A program made the translations under genes and the position numbers. From Marinifilum breve (GTDB lineage: Bacteria; Bacteroidota; Bacteroidia; Bacteroidales; Marinifilaceae), in contig NZ_QFLI01000001.1 in the NCBI RefSeq assembly GCF_003202155.1, positions 62,001 through 126,000 of the forward strand: 64,000 bases of DNA, written 5' to 3'. The number at the start of each line of letters is the position of its first letter. Within the stretch, counting starts at the first letter, position 1. Shown in pieces: positions 36,065 to 45,463 of the stretch. The notes under the pieces were generated by a model, which did not search any database, was not told the DNA's origin, and was given only the letters and a program-made list of their open reading frames with translations.

Positions 36065-37195
36065 TTAAAATGGCGAGAAATAAGAACTAAACTGATAAGC
36101 TACTATATTAGGCGGATTTTCTTTCTTTGGTATTGCTGATGCTCTTGAATAATTAGGAAGAGTTTCTTTCGCTTTTGCAAAATACATTTCGGCTTCTTCC
36201 TTCTCTCCTATCTTACCACTCAATGTCCCCAGCCATCCATAGCACCAAGCTTCAATATTCAATGGTTTGTTTTGTTCCATATCCAGATACTTGTTAATGT
36301 ATTTCTTAATTTCTGGAATCTCTACTTCAGGTGCAGAAGCACCTCTCATGGCTCTGTACAGGTGAGCACGTGCTAAGTCAAGATATAGAATGCATTCATC
36401 AGGGTTATTTGTTATGATCTTATTAAAACACTCTTTTGCTTTATCAATATTGTCATTTAGCAGATAAGCTTTGCCCAACTTAATCTGTACATCTTTTTGT
36501 TTTCCATTTTTATCCATATAGGCCAACCAATATTGACTTAATTCCATCTTATCCGAAGACAGAATCCATTCTCCTTGTGCCGCATAAACAGGAGCTGACT
36601 TTTTAAGCTTCTCTACATATTTTTGGGCTTCTGCTTTATTCCCACCAAAATTTTCTGGTAAACTGCCATAAATATCAACCAGAAATAAAAGAGTTTCCTT
36701 ACACTCTGGTTTAATTTTCAATACTTCTTTCAAATGATCACAAGACCTATTTACGATTTCTTTAATACTTTGCTCTGGTTCATTCTTTTTCATAGCTACA
36801 TATGCCTGTAACATGATATAATCAGCATGATAAAAGCAATACATGGGGTTTTCTGGTTCATATTCACTTGCTTTTTGATAATGGTGCAACCTTTGATCCG
36901 ATAGCATTGGAAATGTCTTGGCCAATTCATAGTGAGCCATCGCATTTGTAGAATCTGCTTGCAATACAGATTTGAGAATGGTTTGTGCTTCATCGTTGTT
37001 TCCTGAAAGTCTTAATTCATAAGCTTTCAAAATTTGATCTTTAGAATTAGTATTCTGGGCTTGGAGAGAATTAAATACTATTGTTCCTTGAATCAAAACC
37101 AACAATAAACTGCATTTCCCAAATAAGCGCACTGCATTCATAAGATATCGGAAACACCCTAACAGTCTCTTTCTTATAATATTGTTATTTTTCAT
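36065..37195 (-). CDS. tetratricopeptide-repeat protein, exported
   Basis: About 376 residues from the ATG at 37195; an upstream in-frame ATG at 37258 is possible but adds an unlikely leader. A hydrophobic segment (CSLLLVLIQGTIVFNSLQAQ) is probably the signal. TPR motifs fill the rest (KAYELRLSGNNDEAQTILKS; AMAHYELAKTFPMLSDQRLH; GKAYLLNDNIDKAKECFNKI; CYGWLGTLSGKIGEKEEAEM). It likely works as a scaffold in the periplasm. It ends 5 bp from the start of the frameshifted membrane gene, so the two may once have been co-transcribed. Confidence 0.75.
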   Translation of the reverse strand: MKNNNIIRKRLLGCFRYLMNAVRLFGKCSLLLVLIQGTIVFNSLQAQNTNSKDQILKAYELRLSGNNDEAQTILKSVLQADSTNAMAHYELAKTFPMLSDQRLHHYQKASEYEPENPMYCFYHADYIMLQAYVAMKKNEPEQSIKEIVNRSCDHLKEVLKIKPECKETLLFLVDIYGSLPENFGGNKAEAQKYVEKLKKSAPVYAAQGEWILSSDKMELSQYWLAYMDKNGKQKDVQIKLGKAYLLNDNIDKAKECFNKIITNNPDECILYLDLARAHLYRAMRGASAPEVEIPEIKKYINKYLDMEQNKPLNIEAWCYGWLGTLSGKIGEKEEAEMYFAKAKETLPNYSRASAIPKKENPPNIVAYQFSSYFSPF

Positions 37196-37577
37196 GATTG
37201 GGGTTTTAACTGGATTTTTATGGCTGAGTAGCCTGGTAGCATTGATTAAGATATTCAACCAACACTTTAAAACCTTTCACTTTTAGAAAGGCAAATAAAA
37301 GAGTAAAGAAAGGAAAATTGTTTCATCTTATATAGTTTAAGATCTTCCATTCAAATCAATCCAAATTTTTAAATAGCGTTATGAGAAATCTGATTAATCC
37401 CTAGCTAGTTTTCTCATGATTTTCGTGTGTAGATCAAGAGAGTTATTGATTGTATTTCCTTTGTTATCAACAAACAAAGCTCTAAATGCAAGCTTATATA
37501 AATTTAGCAATTTTCACTCACTTTATCACCAGATATTTGATGATTAGCAAGTGTTTATATGAAATATTAACACAAAA

Positions 37578-37603
37578 AAATCCCCCTTAAAAAAGGAGGA
37601 TTT
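37578..37603 (-). terminator. rho-independent terminator of the TonB receptor gene
   Basis: AAATCCCCCTT (37578-37588) pairs with AAGGAGGATTT (37593-37603) with one mismatch. On the minus strand the stem is followed by a run of seven T, 30 bp beyond the receptor stop codon. Confidence 0.75.
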
Positions 37604-37635
37604 AATTATATATTCTTGATTGAAGAATCAATACT

Positions 37636-39684
37636 TTATTTCAATTTATAATGAATTCCGAATGTAAACCAACGACCTGGTTGATTTAGGTTACCAATAT
37701 CGTTGTATTTTTCATCCAGCAAATTGGTTACGCTTGAATAAAATTCCAAATTCTTGTGCCTCCATTGCAATTTTAAATTCAGCAACCAAAAAGGATCGTA
37801 AGCTACTTCTCCTGTATATTCACCATCCTCGAAATTCATATAGCTGCCATTTCGGTCTTGGTAACTCAATTGCCAATTGGCCGACAGCTTATTCCATATG
37901 CTATGATTCACCGTAAAGTCGAGCTTATGTTTTAGGTTATCCAATACATAGTTAGAAAAATACTCATCACTTCCCTTATCCAATTTAATGTATGAATAAT
38001 TCAGCTTCACTTTTTTAACAAAGATCGACTTTCCAAATAATCTCTCTGGTGAAATATCAAGTCCGGTCTCAATTCCAAATGAGTTTACCTCTGTTAGATT
38101 TTGTGTTTTCCACTTCTCTTCCTCATTTTCTCTTACCCAATCAATTAAATCCTTTCCATTTCGATAAAAGGTATTGATATGCGCTTTTATAGCTTTGTTA
38201 TTGAATTTAAAACCACCTTCGAAAGTAATCGACTTTTCTGGTTTTAAATCGGGATTGCCAATATTGGTAGGTCCATTGTAGTACAAATCGGTAAATGTAG
38301 GCATGCGCATAGAAGAATTTACCGACGAGTATATTTTTAAATCATCGCTAATCTGATAGGCTACATCAATACCCGGATAAATCTTCCAGTCAAAATCCAG
38401 ATCGGAAATCCAGTTGAACATGGCTCCTACCGAAATACTCCACTTGTTTAGATATAAGGAGTGTTCTGCAAAATAAGAAACATGTGAACGAGAATGAGAA
38501 CGAGTAAAATACTGATCACTTTCTCCTGGAACTTTAATTGGCTCATCCATTTCTTCTCCCAACACGTTGCTCCAAATGTTTTCTGATCGGAACTCAGCTC
38601 CAAAGGAAGTTTTTCCCAAGCTGGAACTGAACCATGTATTTAAACCTGCTCCTAACACGTCTGTTAGGTGATAATTGTGGGTTGTGTACCAACTTGCTGG
38701 ATTGTCGCGAAACAACTCGAAACGATCCTGATGACGACGCCAATATAATGATGGTTTAAAATGTAACTTCTTCCCCGTTTCGTATTGAATGGAAGCAAAA
38801 GTAGTTTTGGTTTTTTCATACTGATTAGGAAATTTAGGTGTATAAAAACTGTTGGCGCCAAAACCTTTTTGTGTATAGCCCAATTGTACATCCAATTTAC
38901 CTGGTTCACTTTCTAGTTGTGCATGGTAGAAAATGTTATGCGTTTCGAAATCGGTATTGTCAATGTATCCATCGGAAGATTTTCGATTAGCCGCAACGAA
39001 CTGCTTAAACTTACCAGTTGTAAATGCATAATTTGCATTTAAATCCAATAGATTATGCTCCCCATAAGCCAAGTCTAGATTCATTTCATTTTCAGCATTT
39101 TCATCAGTAATGATATTAATCGCTCCAGAAAATGCATTGGGACCATATACACGTGCTGCTGGCCCCTGCAAGATTTCGACTCTTGAAATGTTTTTTAAAC
39201 TCACCGGAAGATTGAAGTTGTGATGTCCGGTTTGAGGATCGGAGATGTTGATGCCATTTAAAAGAATTAAGGTTTGATCGAAGGAACCTCCTCGAACCGA
39301 AATATCGGCCTGAACACCATGAACCCCTCTTTGTCTGACATCAACACTAAGAGCGTATTCTAATAGTTCTTGTATACTCTGCACAGGGGCAGCCTCAATT
39401 TCCTCTCTCTCGATTACGGATACAATCCGCGCCACCTGCGAGTAGGTAACAGGTGATCTTTGGGCACTGACTTTGATCTCATCAAGGTCGTACTGCATGC
39501 TTACATCCGATGATTGGTTTTGTGCAAAAACAACTTCAGGACTAACAACAGTGAGATAAGCTACAAGCAAAACTGTAATCTTAACTTCTTTGTTAATGGC
39601 CTGAAATAATGAATAGTTTTTACCTCCCCAGCGTCGGAATGTTAACATACTAGCCCATTGGCTTTGTTTAAACATTATTTTCAT
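37636..39684 (-). CDS. TonB-dependent outer-membrane receptor (BtuB-like)
   Basis: A 682-residue receptor. The leader has the FRRWGGKNYSLFQAINKEVK stretch before the hydrophobic signal that is seen in many Bacteroidota BtuB-type receptors. The plug follows (VSVIEREEIEAAPVQSIQEL; VEILQGPAARVYGPNAFSGA; INIITDE), then a 22-strand-type barrel ending in GRWFTFGIHYKLK. It imports a scarce nutrient with TonB energy; cobalamin or a metal chelate is possible from the leader, but no cobalamin riboswitch box is seen upstream and no transport genes lie nearby. Single gene, with its own terminator. A second ATG three codons in (39675) is an alternative start. Confidence 0.85.
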   Translation of the reverse strand: MKIMFKQSQWASMLTFRRWGGKNYSLFQAINKEVKITVLLVAYLTVVSPEVVFAQNQSSDVSMQYDLDEIKVSAQRSPVTYSQVARIVSVIEREEIEAAPVQSIQELLEYALSVDVRQRGVHGVQADISVRGGSFDQTLILLNGINISDPQTGHHNFNLPVSLKNISRVEILQGPAARVYGPNAFSGAINIITDENAENEMNLDLAYGEHNLLDLNANYAFTTGKFKQFVAANRKSSDGYIDNTDFETHNIFYHAQLESEPGKLDVQLGYTQKGFGANSFYTPKFPNQYEKTKTTFASIQYETGKKLHFKPSLYWRRHQDRFELFRDNPASWYTTHNYHLTDVLGAGLNTWFSSSLGKTSFGAEFRSENIWSNVLGEEMDEPIKVPGESDQYFTRSHSRSHVSYFAEHSLYLNKWSISVGAMFNWISDLDFDWKIYPGIDVAYQISDDLKIYSSVNSSMRMPTFTDLYYNGPTNIGNPDLKPEKSITFEGGFKFNNKAIKAHINTFYRNGKDLIDWVRENEEEKWKTQNLTEVNSFGIETGLDISPERLFGKSIFVKKVKLNYSYIKLDKGSDEYFSNYVLDNLKHKLDFTVNHSIWNKLSANWQLSYQDRNGSYMNFEDGEYTGEVAYDPFWLLNLKLQWRHKNLEFYSSVTNLLDEKYNDIGNLNQPGRWFTFGIHYKLK

Positions 39685-40082
39685 TTACTTTTTATAATAA
39701 GGATGGCAAAAGTAGAAATAAAAATGATCTTCACGGTCTAAAATTAATTTTATTTAGTCTACATTAAATATCCCTTTTAACTTTATTAAAACCCCATTAT
39801 TGGCAAACTTATTCATTCACTGGTTACAAAATCTATTTCTTTTGATTGTAATGTAGCATAAGGCAACACTCCTTTCGGCCTAGTTATCAGCATATATTTA
39901 TTTACCTTTCGATAATAAGAATAAATTAAGTTAATATTATTTTTGGCATTTGTAATTTTAGTTGTAACTTTTTATGAAAATTAAAAGATTACTCTTAAGT
40001 TTTATCAAGTTGAACAAGAGAGTAATTAAAAAACTATTACAATTATTGACTCATTAAATTTACTTAAGTATTAAATCTTAGT
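39685..40082. other. 398-bp divergent intergenic region
   Basis: AT-rich region between the TonB receptor and the four-gene operon. No gene or riboswitch recognised. Both promoters should lie here. Confidence 0.4.
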
Positions 40083-40340
40083 ATGTCTGAATTAAAAAAG
40101 GCTGTTAAGGAACTTATACAAGATCTCAACAGCAATGAAGTAGCTATCATCGAAAAAAAAGATTTTGATAGTTCATCAGCGAAATTTCTATCCTATGGAA
40201 AGGTTGAATTAGAAGGTGATGCCATTCAGGTATTATCGAAAGAAAATCAACAAATCACACAACTACACAACGAATTATTGATCTGTTCGAGTAAAAACCG
40301 CAAAGCTGTGTGGGAATTTATTAGCAGATCGCTCCTTTAA
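40083..40340 (+). CDS. small protein, first gene of an unknown four-gene operon
   Basis: An 85-residue soluble protein. It is a paralogue of the next gene: both have an N-terminal amphipathic helix (LKKAVKELIQDLNSNEVAII), a VELEGDAIQVL segment and a C-terminal helix with SKNRKAVWEFI. No known family. Spacing to the next gene is 25 bp, and all four genes run in the same direction. The shared ExxGDAxxx core suggests the two small proteins form similar folds and perhaps a heteromer. Function unknown. Confidence 0.65.
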   Translation: MSELKKAVKELIQDLNSNEVAIIEKKDFDSSSAKFLSYGKVELEGDAIQVLSKENQQITQLHNELLICSSKNRKAVWEFISRSLL

Positions 40341-40365
40341 TAATACTAATTAAACACAAACTATT

Positions 40366-40698
40366 ATGAGTATCAATGTAGAGCCTATAAAAAAGGCAAT
40401 TAATGATGTAGCAACCCTTGAAGTTGCAACTTTAACCAATGCAAATGACAATAAATTTGACCTTACCAATGGCTCAAACGAAAGTGTATTCGAAGCCATT
40501 CGAAGCAATCTTGCACAATCTGATTTGGTAGCCTATACTCGTTTTGAATTGGATGGGGATGCTGTAAACTTTGTAAACAACAAGGAAGAACTTACTGCTC
40601 TGGTAGAAGATCATAGTATTCTAGTTGAGTCTGCCTTGGAAACCCGCAAAACTCTTTTCAATACCATTTACAATACGCTTAAAGATATAATCAAATAA
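40366..40698 (+). CDS. small protein, paralogue of the preceding gene
   Basis: A 110-residue soluble protein with the same plan as the upstream gene: PIKKAINDVATLEVATLTN at the start, FELDGDAVNFV in the middle and ALETRKTLFNTIYNTLKDII at the end. It has about 25 extra residues in the first third (KFDLTNGSNESVFEAIRSNL). No known family and no signal peptide. Second gene of the operon. Duplication followed by divergence explains the pair. Confidence 0.7.
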   Translation: MSINVEPIKKAINDVATLEVATLTNANDNKFDLTNGSNESVFEAIRSNLAQSDLVAYTRFELDGDAVNFVNNKEELTALVEDHSILVESALETRKTLFNTIYNTLKDIIK

Positions 40699-40719
40699 TA
40701 AGCTTTATCATTCAAAAGT

Positions 40720-40959
40720 GTGAAACAAAAAGTCAAATATATTTTCTGTACCCTTAAGATTAATCTTAAGGAGGATTCATTTCAGGCTTCAAATATTTGG
40801 AAGGAACTGAAGGCACAAAATGCCCAAGAAATCGCTCCATACTTAGAAGCCGAAGATCAAGCTCCAAATGTCAAAGGGTATGGAAAATATGTTATAAACA
40901 TTCAAAAGCAGTTTGTGAATTTTCTGCAGTTCATGAAAAAGAAATTGGATAAATCGTAG
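40720..40959 (+). CDS. small basic protein, third gene of the operon
   Basis: A 79-residue protein starting at a GTG (40720), as there is no ATG until near its end. It begins MKQKVKYIFCTLKINLKEDS and ends in a basic helix (FVNFLQFMKKKLDKS). No signal peptide and no known family. It begins 21 bp after the previous stop and ends 3 bp before the next start, which supports it as a real, co-translated gene. Possibly a chaperone or adaptor for the large protein that follows; that is only positional inference. Confidence 0.55.
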   Translation: MKQKVKYIFCTLKINLKEDSFQASNIWKELKAQNAQEIAPYLEAEDQAPNVKGYGKYVINIQKQFVNFLQFMKKKLDKS

Positions 40960-40962
40960 ATC

Positions 40963-42618
40963 ATGTCGATACAAGAAATTTTTAAAAGTGAGTTTTTAAA
41001 ACCCGAAGTGGAAGTAAATTTCTCTGCCATTCATAAACTGGAATGTGAAGAAGTTCTGGATAATTTGGGTTATATCGAACTTGATCGCAACAGCGGAAAG
41101 CAAACTGCTACCTTAGAGCAATTAAAAGAAGGAATTTCTGTATTCAGACAAGAATATGAAATGAACAAACAAGATTTCGATATTGGAATTGATCGTTTTG
41201 ACACATTTAAAAACCAATTACTTACTGAGGAGGAACTTGATTTCCTTCATGAAATATCCTCTCTTGAAGGCGAATTTGAACTTCATCAATACTCGCTAAA
41301 GAAAATTGAGCAAAACCCTATCCTATCAAGAGTTCTGAACTGGAGATTAGCTATTCTTTCCATATTCAATAAAGGTATTTCAAATCAGTTATCAGATGAT
41401 CTCAAAAAGCAACTTAATCTTTTAGGAACATGGTGCAGCACTTCAGATCATAAGAAAATCATTGAACTGCTGGGTAATATGGAAGATCTTTCAATGGCAA
41501 TTGCCAAACAGGATTCCTACCCTGAATCTGAATATCGACACCTTATCTATTTTAAAAACTCTTACAAAAAGTTAAAAGATCAAGATGTCAAGTTTACAAG
41601 CAACAAGAAAAGATTTGAATCCAGATTACAATTTATTCCTAAAGAAAGTCAAAAAACTTTGGCCTTGGTTAAAAAAAAGAAAGTCTCATATGATACCTTT
41701 CAAGATGATCAATTGCATCAGCTCATGATTCGCTTGGTACAAATTAGATTGTGGTTATTAGGCAATTACCAAGGCAAGCTCGATAATGACCTTGGTCCTT
41801 TAAGTATAACTGGCATTCATTCTTTAATTTCATACATACATGAAAGCTATGGCGGAAAGCAGGGATATAAAATGAGTGATTTGCTAATGCGCTTAGGAAA
41901 TGATAAGTGGGTCCTAAATGTCAGCTATCTATTTAAGGCATTACTTCCTGTACTAATCAAAATGGAAAGTGATAAAAAGATGGAAACCATCTCAGAAGAA
42001 TTTAGCACCATTATTAACAAACTTGATAAGGAGGAAGATAAAAAAGAGGTATTAAAAATTATTGATCAGGAAATAAAAGGCGAACTTGCGTCTCCTCAGA
42101 ATCGAAAATCCAAAACAAGAGGAGGTAAAAGATTATTGCGGTCAATAGGTAGATTTTTTAAACGCATAGGCGATTTTATAAAAGATGGGATTAAATGGGT
42201 TATACAATCAATTAAGAACCTGTTTAAATGGTTTAAGAATGGAATTAAGATATTACTTAGAGAGTTAAAAAAGGCATTCCATATGGCCAAAACTGCATTG
42301 TCATTCTTTTTTTCCAAAAGAATTGTAAAGACCGAAAACTCCAACTCTCAACTGATCACCGATTACGATTTTAATTTTGATAGCTTAACTACTATAATTG
42401 GTTCCGACAAGGAATTGATTGAGGAACACATCAAAAAAAACAAGTGGATTACCAAGGCGCTTGAAGAAGTATCTGAGTTTTTAGGAACAGTTATTTCCAT
42501 TGCGATTAAAGTTGCAAAAGGACCCATGGGTTGGATACAACTTGGCGTAGAGGTAATAAAATATCTAGCCGACAACAAATTTAAATACAATAGGTTGACT
42601 CTTAATTTTGATCACTAG
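40963..42618 (+). CDS. large protein with peptidoglycan-binding-like motif and cationic amphipathic segment
   Basis: A 551-residue protein without signal peptide. Residues about 1-235 are helical. A stretch near 262-285 (LLGNYQGKLDNDLGPLSITG) resembles a PG_binding_1 motif. Residues about 383-448 form a long cationic amphipathic region (GKRLLRSIGRFFKRIGDFIK, IKWVIQSIKNLFKWFKNGIK, LLRELKKAFHMAKTALSFFF) like membrane-lytic helices. A final hydrophobic stretch (EFLGTVISIAIKVAKGPMGW) follows. This layout could suit a membrane-permeabilising effector with the small upstream proteins as partners or immunity factors. No family recognised; function is speculation. Confidence 0.6.
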   Translation: MSIQEIFKSEFLKPEVEVNFSAIHKLECEEVLDNLGYIELDRNSGKQTATLEQLKEGISVFRQEYEMNKQDFDIGIDRFDTFKNQLLTEEELDFLHEISSLEGEFELHQYSLKKIEQNPILSRVLNWRLAILSIFNKGISNQLSDDLKKQLNLLGTWCSTSDHKKIIELLGNMEDLSMAIAKQDSYPESEYRHLIYFKNSYKKLKDQDVKFTSNKKRFESRLQFIPKESQKTLALVKKKKVSYDTFQDDQLHQLMIRLVQIRLWLLGNYQGKLDNDLGPLSITGIHSLISYIHESYGGKQGYKMSDLLMRLGNDKWVLNVSYLFKALLPVLIKMESDKKMETISEEFSTIINKLDKEEDKKEVLKIIDQEIKGELASPQNRKSKTRGGKRLLRSIGRFFKRIGDFIKDGIKWVIQSIKNLFKWFKNGIKILLRELKKAFHMAKTALSFFFSKRIVKTENSNSQLITDYDFNFDSLTTIIGSDKELIEEHIKKNKWITKALEEVSEFLGTVISIAIKVAKGPMGWIQLGVEVIKYLADNKFKYNRLTLNFDH

Positions 42619-42672
42619 TTCGATTTTGGAGATGCTACAAAATTTAGCTGGAAAATTCAATAAAAAAGGAAA

Positions 42673-43042
42673 GAGCGATTTCATCAATTACTTCTAATCT
42701 TTTACACACTCATTCTATACACCTATCAATGAAATCGCTCAGATGAAGACTAACCCTAATTTTTAACACACATATATAAATAGTCTTCATTGCAAAGAAC
42801 TAATAAGTTACGAAATTTACATGTAAAATGCCAGTTCAATTTAGGATCTGCACTCCCTTAAGAAGATATGCTCTTACAAAATCAATGTGCACTTTCACCC
42901 ATGCAAAGGGAGAATATCATCAATTAAACCAATACGTAACAACATGATTTAGAAAGCACCACATACATTTAATCTAGTTCTTGCTTCATTGCATATACGT
43001 GTATTGGTTTAGTTAGCTGTCATATTAGTAAACCAATACTAT
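42673..43042. repeat. three successive long inverted repeats after the operon
   Basis: GAGCGATTTCAT (42673-42684) pairs with ATGAAATCGCTC (42729-42740); ATGAAGACTA (42743-42752) pairs with TAGTCTTCAT (42781-42790); AAACCAATAC (42926-42935) pairs with GTATTGGTTT (43001-43010), and the first motif is repeated directly near 43031. The gap of 430 bp has no gene. The arms are perfect and the loops are 28-65 bases, longer than in terminators. A structured RNA or regulatory region is possible. Confidence 0.55.
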
Positions 43043-43048
43043 AAAAAT

Positions 43049-43573
43049 ATGAAAGCAAGGATATATACACTTTTATTTCTCTTTAGCATATTGGGTATGC
43101 AATCATGCAGCAAATCTGCCCTTAGCGATATTGAATTGACAGATCCATCAATACTGAAAATTTCTGTACGAATTGCACAAGATTACAATAACAATAAGGA
43201 AGTACAGGTTTTTATCAGAGATAAGAATAATAGGCCAGTGCAACTAGAAAATGGTTGGGTTGAAGTAAATAGAGCTGTTGCTCATTGGGATCGAGCGGAT
43301 ATACATTCTCTAAGTGAACGCGGTTATATTTTTAGACCGGATGAATATGAACATGACTTTCGAATATACATTCACTTGAATCCTTACGATGTATACTGGT
43401 TTGATTTAAATCCATCAACTGGTTTTCCTGGTTTTATTCGAAACTACCCATTATATGATGATGAATTCCATCCTGATTATGATCCATATATCGATGATCA
43501 TTACAAACTGTATGATATGCCATTCAAAAATGGAGTCGTGAAAGTTAATTATAAAATTCTTAAACCTAGATAG
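43049..43573 (+). CDS. small lipoprotein of unknown function
   Basis: A 174-residue protein with a lipoprotein signal (lipobox MQSC). The mature part is beta-rich and acidic, with SILKISVRIAQDYNNNKEVQ, a Trp-rich middle (NGWVEVNRAVAHWDRADIHS) and an Asp/Tyr-rich segment (YDDEFHPDYDPYIDDHYKLY). No family recognised. It starts 7 bp after the last AAACCAATAC repeat, so that motif may act as operator. A terminator follows. Confidence 0.7.
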   Translation: MKARIYTLLFLFSILGMQSCSKSALSDIELTDPSILKISVRIAQDYNNNKEVQVFIRDKNNRPVQLENGWVEVNRAVAHWDRADIHSLSERGYIFRPDEYEHDFRIYIHLNPYDVYWFDLNPSTGFPGFIRNYPLYDDEFHPDYDPYIDDHYKLYDMPFKNGVVKVNYKILKPR

Positions 43574-43580
43574 TAATTGA

Positions 43581-43611
43581 AAGGTGGCTATTTTTACTCT
43601 ATAGTCACCTT
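43581..43611 (+). terminator. terminator after the lipoprotein gene
   Basis: AAGGTGGCTA (43581-43590) pairs with TAGTCACCTT (43602-43611) with one mismatch, 9 bp after the stop codon and just before ACTTTTTC. Confidence 0.65.
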
Positions 43612-43707
43612 ACTTTTTCATTATATCCAAAAGTGTTTCACCATTGATATGCGCTCATGTATTTACTCAATACTTCTAGGAACATTATTCTTATTTTGAA
43701 AATTCGC

Positions 43708-44415
43708 TCATACACTCTTATATCTATTTAGAAATTGTTCTCTATAAGTTATTCCTATAGGAATTTTATGACCTTGTATGGTAATTTGATGTCGTTCTAC
43801 CATATCTATGTGTTTCAGAGAAACGACATAGGATTTATGGACTCTTGTAAAATATGCAGATGGCAATAGATCAATGGTTTTCTTCATTGTCTGCAAAGCC
43901 ATAATTTTCTTGTTGTTGGTATGAAAATTCACGTAGTTTCCAGCCCCTTCAATAAAACATATGTCTTCAAGTGATACTTGGTAAATTTGAGATCCACTTC
44001 GAATCAAAATTTGCTCCTGTTCTTCACTATTAGTTTGAACACGCATACTGTCTTGCAAAATGTTCTTATTGAGTTCAAATACTTTTCCAACAGCTCGAAG
44101 AAAACGTTCGTATTTTATTGGTTTTAATAAGTAATCAATTGCATCGTATTCATAGCTCTCAACTCCATATTCGGAGTAAGCAGTTGTAAAGATTACCTTA
44201 GGCTTATGCTTCAATGAATTTAAGAATTGAATGCCTGTAATTTCGGGCATATTAATATCTAAGAACAACAAATCCACTTTGTTTTCCACTAGAAATCCAA
44301 GTGCTTTTAATGGATTAGAAAAAGCACCTATACAATCCAGAAAAGGTGTTTTCTCAATGTAATCTTTCACTAAGTCAAGAGCAAATGGTTCATCATCTAT
44401 GGCAATACATTTCAT
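43708..44415 (-). CDS. LytTR-family response regulator
   Basis: A 235-residue protein: receiver domain (MKCIAIDDEPFALDLVKDYI; phospho-Asp in LLFLDINMPE; Lys in LLKPIKYERF) and a C-terminal LytTR DNA-binding domain (ICFIEGAGNYVNFHTNNKKI; YFTRVHKSYVVSLKHIDMVE). It is 7 bp downstream of the partner histidine kinase and certainly in one transcript with it. Targets are not evident; the divergently transcribed serine hydrolase is one candidate. Confidence 0.95.
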   Translation of the reverse strand: MKCIAIDDEPFALDLVKDYIEKTPFLDCIGAFSNPLKALGFLVENKVDLLFLDINMPEITGIQFLNSLKHKPKVIFTTAYSEYGVESYEYDAIDYLLKPIKYERFLRAVGKVFELNKNILQDSMRVQTNSEEQEQILIRSGSQIYQVSLEDICFIEGAGNYVNFHTNNKKIMALQTMKKTIDLLPSAYFTRVHKSYVVSLKHIDMVERHQITIQGHKIPIGITYREQFLNRYKSV

Positions 44416-44422
44416 TCGTATA

Positions 44423-45463
44423 CTAATTTAAATTCAGGTTTAAATAAATACTATAAATATCAGGTTCTTCATTTACCTGAAGTGCATATTTTTTAGGATA
44501 TATCAGTTCTAGTCTTTTCTTAACATTTTCTAATCCAATACCCGAAGATTGACTATTAACGGACGCTCGCTTTTGATTAATTGGGTTTGATACTTTTAGC
44601 TCTAGCTGTTGGTTTTGACATGATATCTGAATATCAATATTTGTATTGGCATTATAATGAAGACCATGTTTAAAAGCGTTTTCAATAAATGGTATCAGCA
44701 ATAATGGAGCAACAGAATTTGTAGAAAAATCTCCTTCGGTTCGATAATTAATCTTAACCGGCATATCATTTGCAATACGGAGTTTCTGTATTTCTATAAA
44801 ACTGTTAATATGATCTATTTCTTTCTGAACTGACACTTTCTCGAAATTACTTTCGTAAAGCATATATCTTAACTGCGAAGAGATCATTTCAATTAGATCT
44901 GCCGTATATTCATCTCCATTTTTTGTTGCACTAGCAAAAGCCATATTCAGCATATTAAATAAAGAGTGTGGATTTACCTGTGCTTTTAAGTAATTCAATT
45001 CAGCAGATAATTTTTCAGATTTTAATTCTTGCTGATTTTTATCTTTTCTAATCCATTCTCGAGTAAACCCATATGCCAAAGCCAAGGCCAATATAAAAAT
45101 ATGAAACACTAGAATTACAATAAGTTGCGATATGTATGGTTCTTCTTCTGACGAATATATAACAGGCATTAGATAGTAGTCAATTAAAGATTCTATTGCA
45201 CTTAGACCTCCTGTAAGAATAATTAGAAAACTTATTAGTTTACCTCTAGATCCGGAGAGGTTAAATCTTGGGATTAGATATAATGAAACCAAGTAAAAGA
45301 GTATAAGGTTAAAAAGCGTTCCAATTACAACGGCCAATGTATAACTTCCCATACTTTCTTTAAGTAAGCCAATAGTTTTTACATTATATAGAACTATAAT
45401 TAATCCTGTTATCCAAATCAACCCGTGAATAAAATATTCGAAATACCTTTTCTTCAATATCAT
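44423..45463 (-). CDS. LytS/YehU-type sensor histidine kinase
   Basis: A 346-residue membrane kinase. Four membrane helices occupy about 10-140 (LIWITGLIIVLYN; TLFNLILFYLVSLYLI; LISFLIILTGGLSAI; LIVILVFHIFILALALAYGF). The His_kinase domain carries NPHSLFNMLN (His is the phosphoacceptor; the usual form is NPHFLFN), the N-box PFIENAFKHGL and a short G-box (SSGIGLENVKKRL). It pairs with the downstream LytTR regulator. There is no extracellular sensor domain, so the signal is probably in the membrane or from a partner. Confidence 0.93.
   Translation of the reverse strand: MILKKRYFEYFIHGLIWITGLIIVLYNVKTIGLLKESMGSYTLAVVIGTLFNLILFYLVSLYLIPRFNLSGSRGKLISFLIILTGGLSAIESLIDYYLMPVIYSSEEEPYISQLIVILVFHIFILALALAYGFTREWIRKDKNQQELKSEKLSAELNYLKAQVNPHSLFNMLNMAFASATKNGDEYTADLIEMISSQLRYMLYESNFEKVSVQKEIDHINSFIEIQKLRIANDMPVKINYRTEGDFSTNSVAPLLLIPFIENAFKHGLHYNANTNIDIQISCQNQQLELKVSNPINQKRASVNSQSSGIGLENVKKRLELIYPKKYALQVNEEPDIYSIYLNLNLN

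Noticed and set aside
39685-40082. Cobalamin riboswitch before the TonB receptor
   Set aside because: No conserved B12 box was seen on the minus strand.
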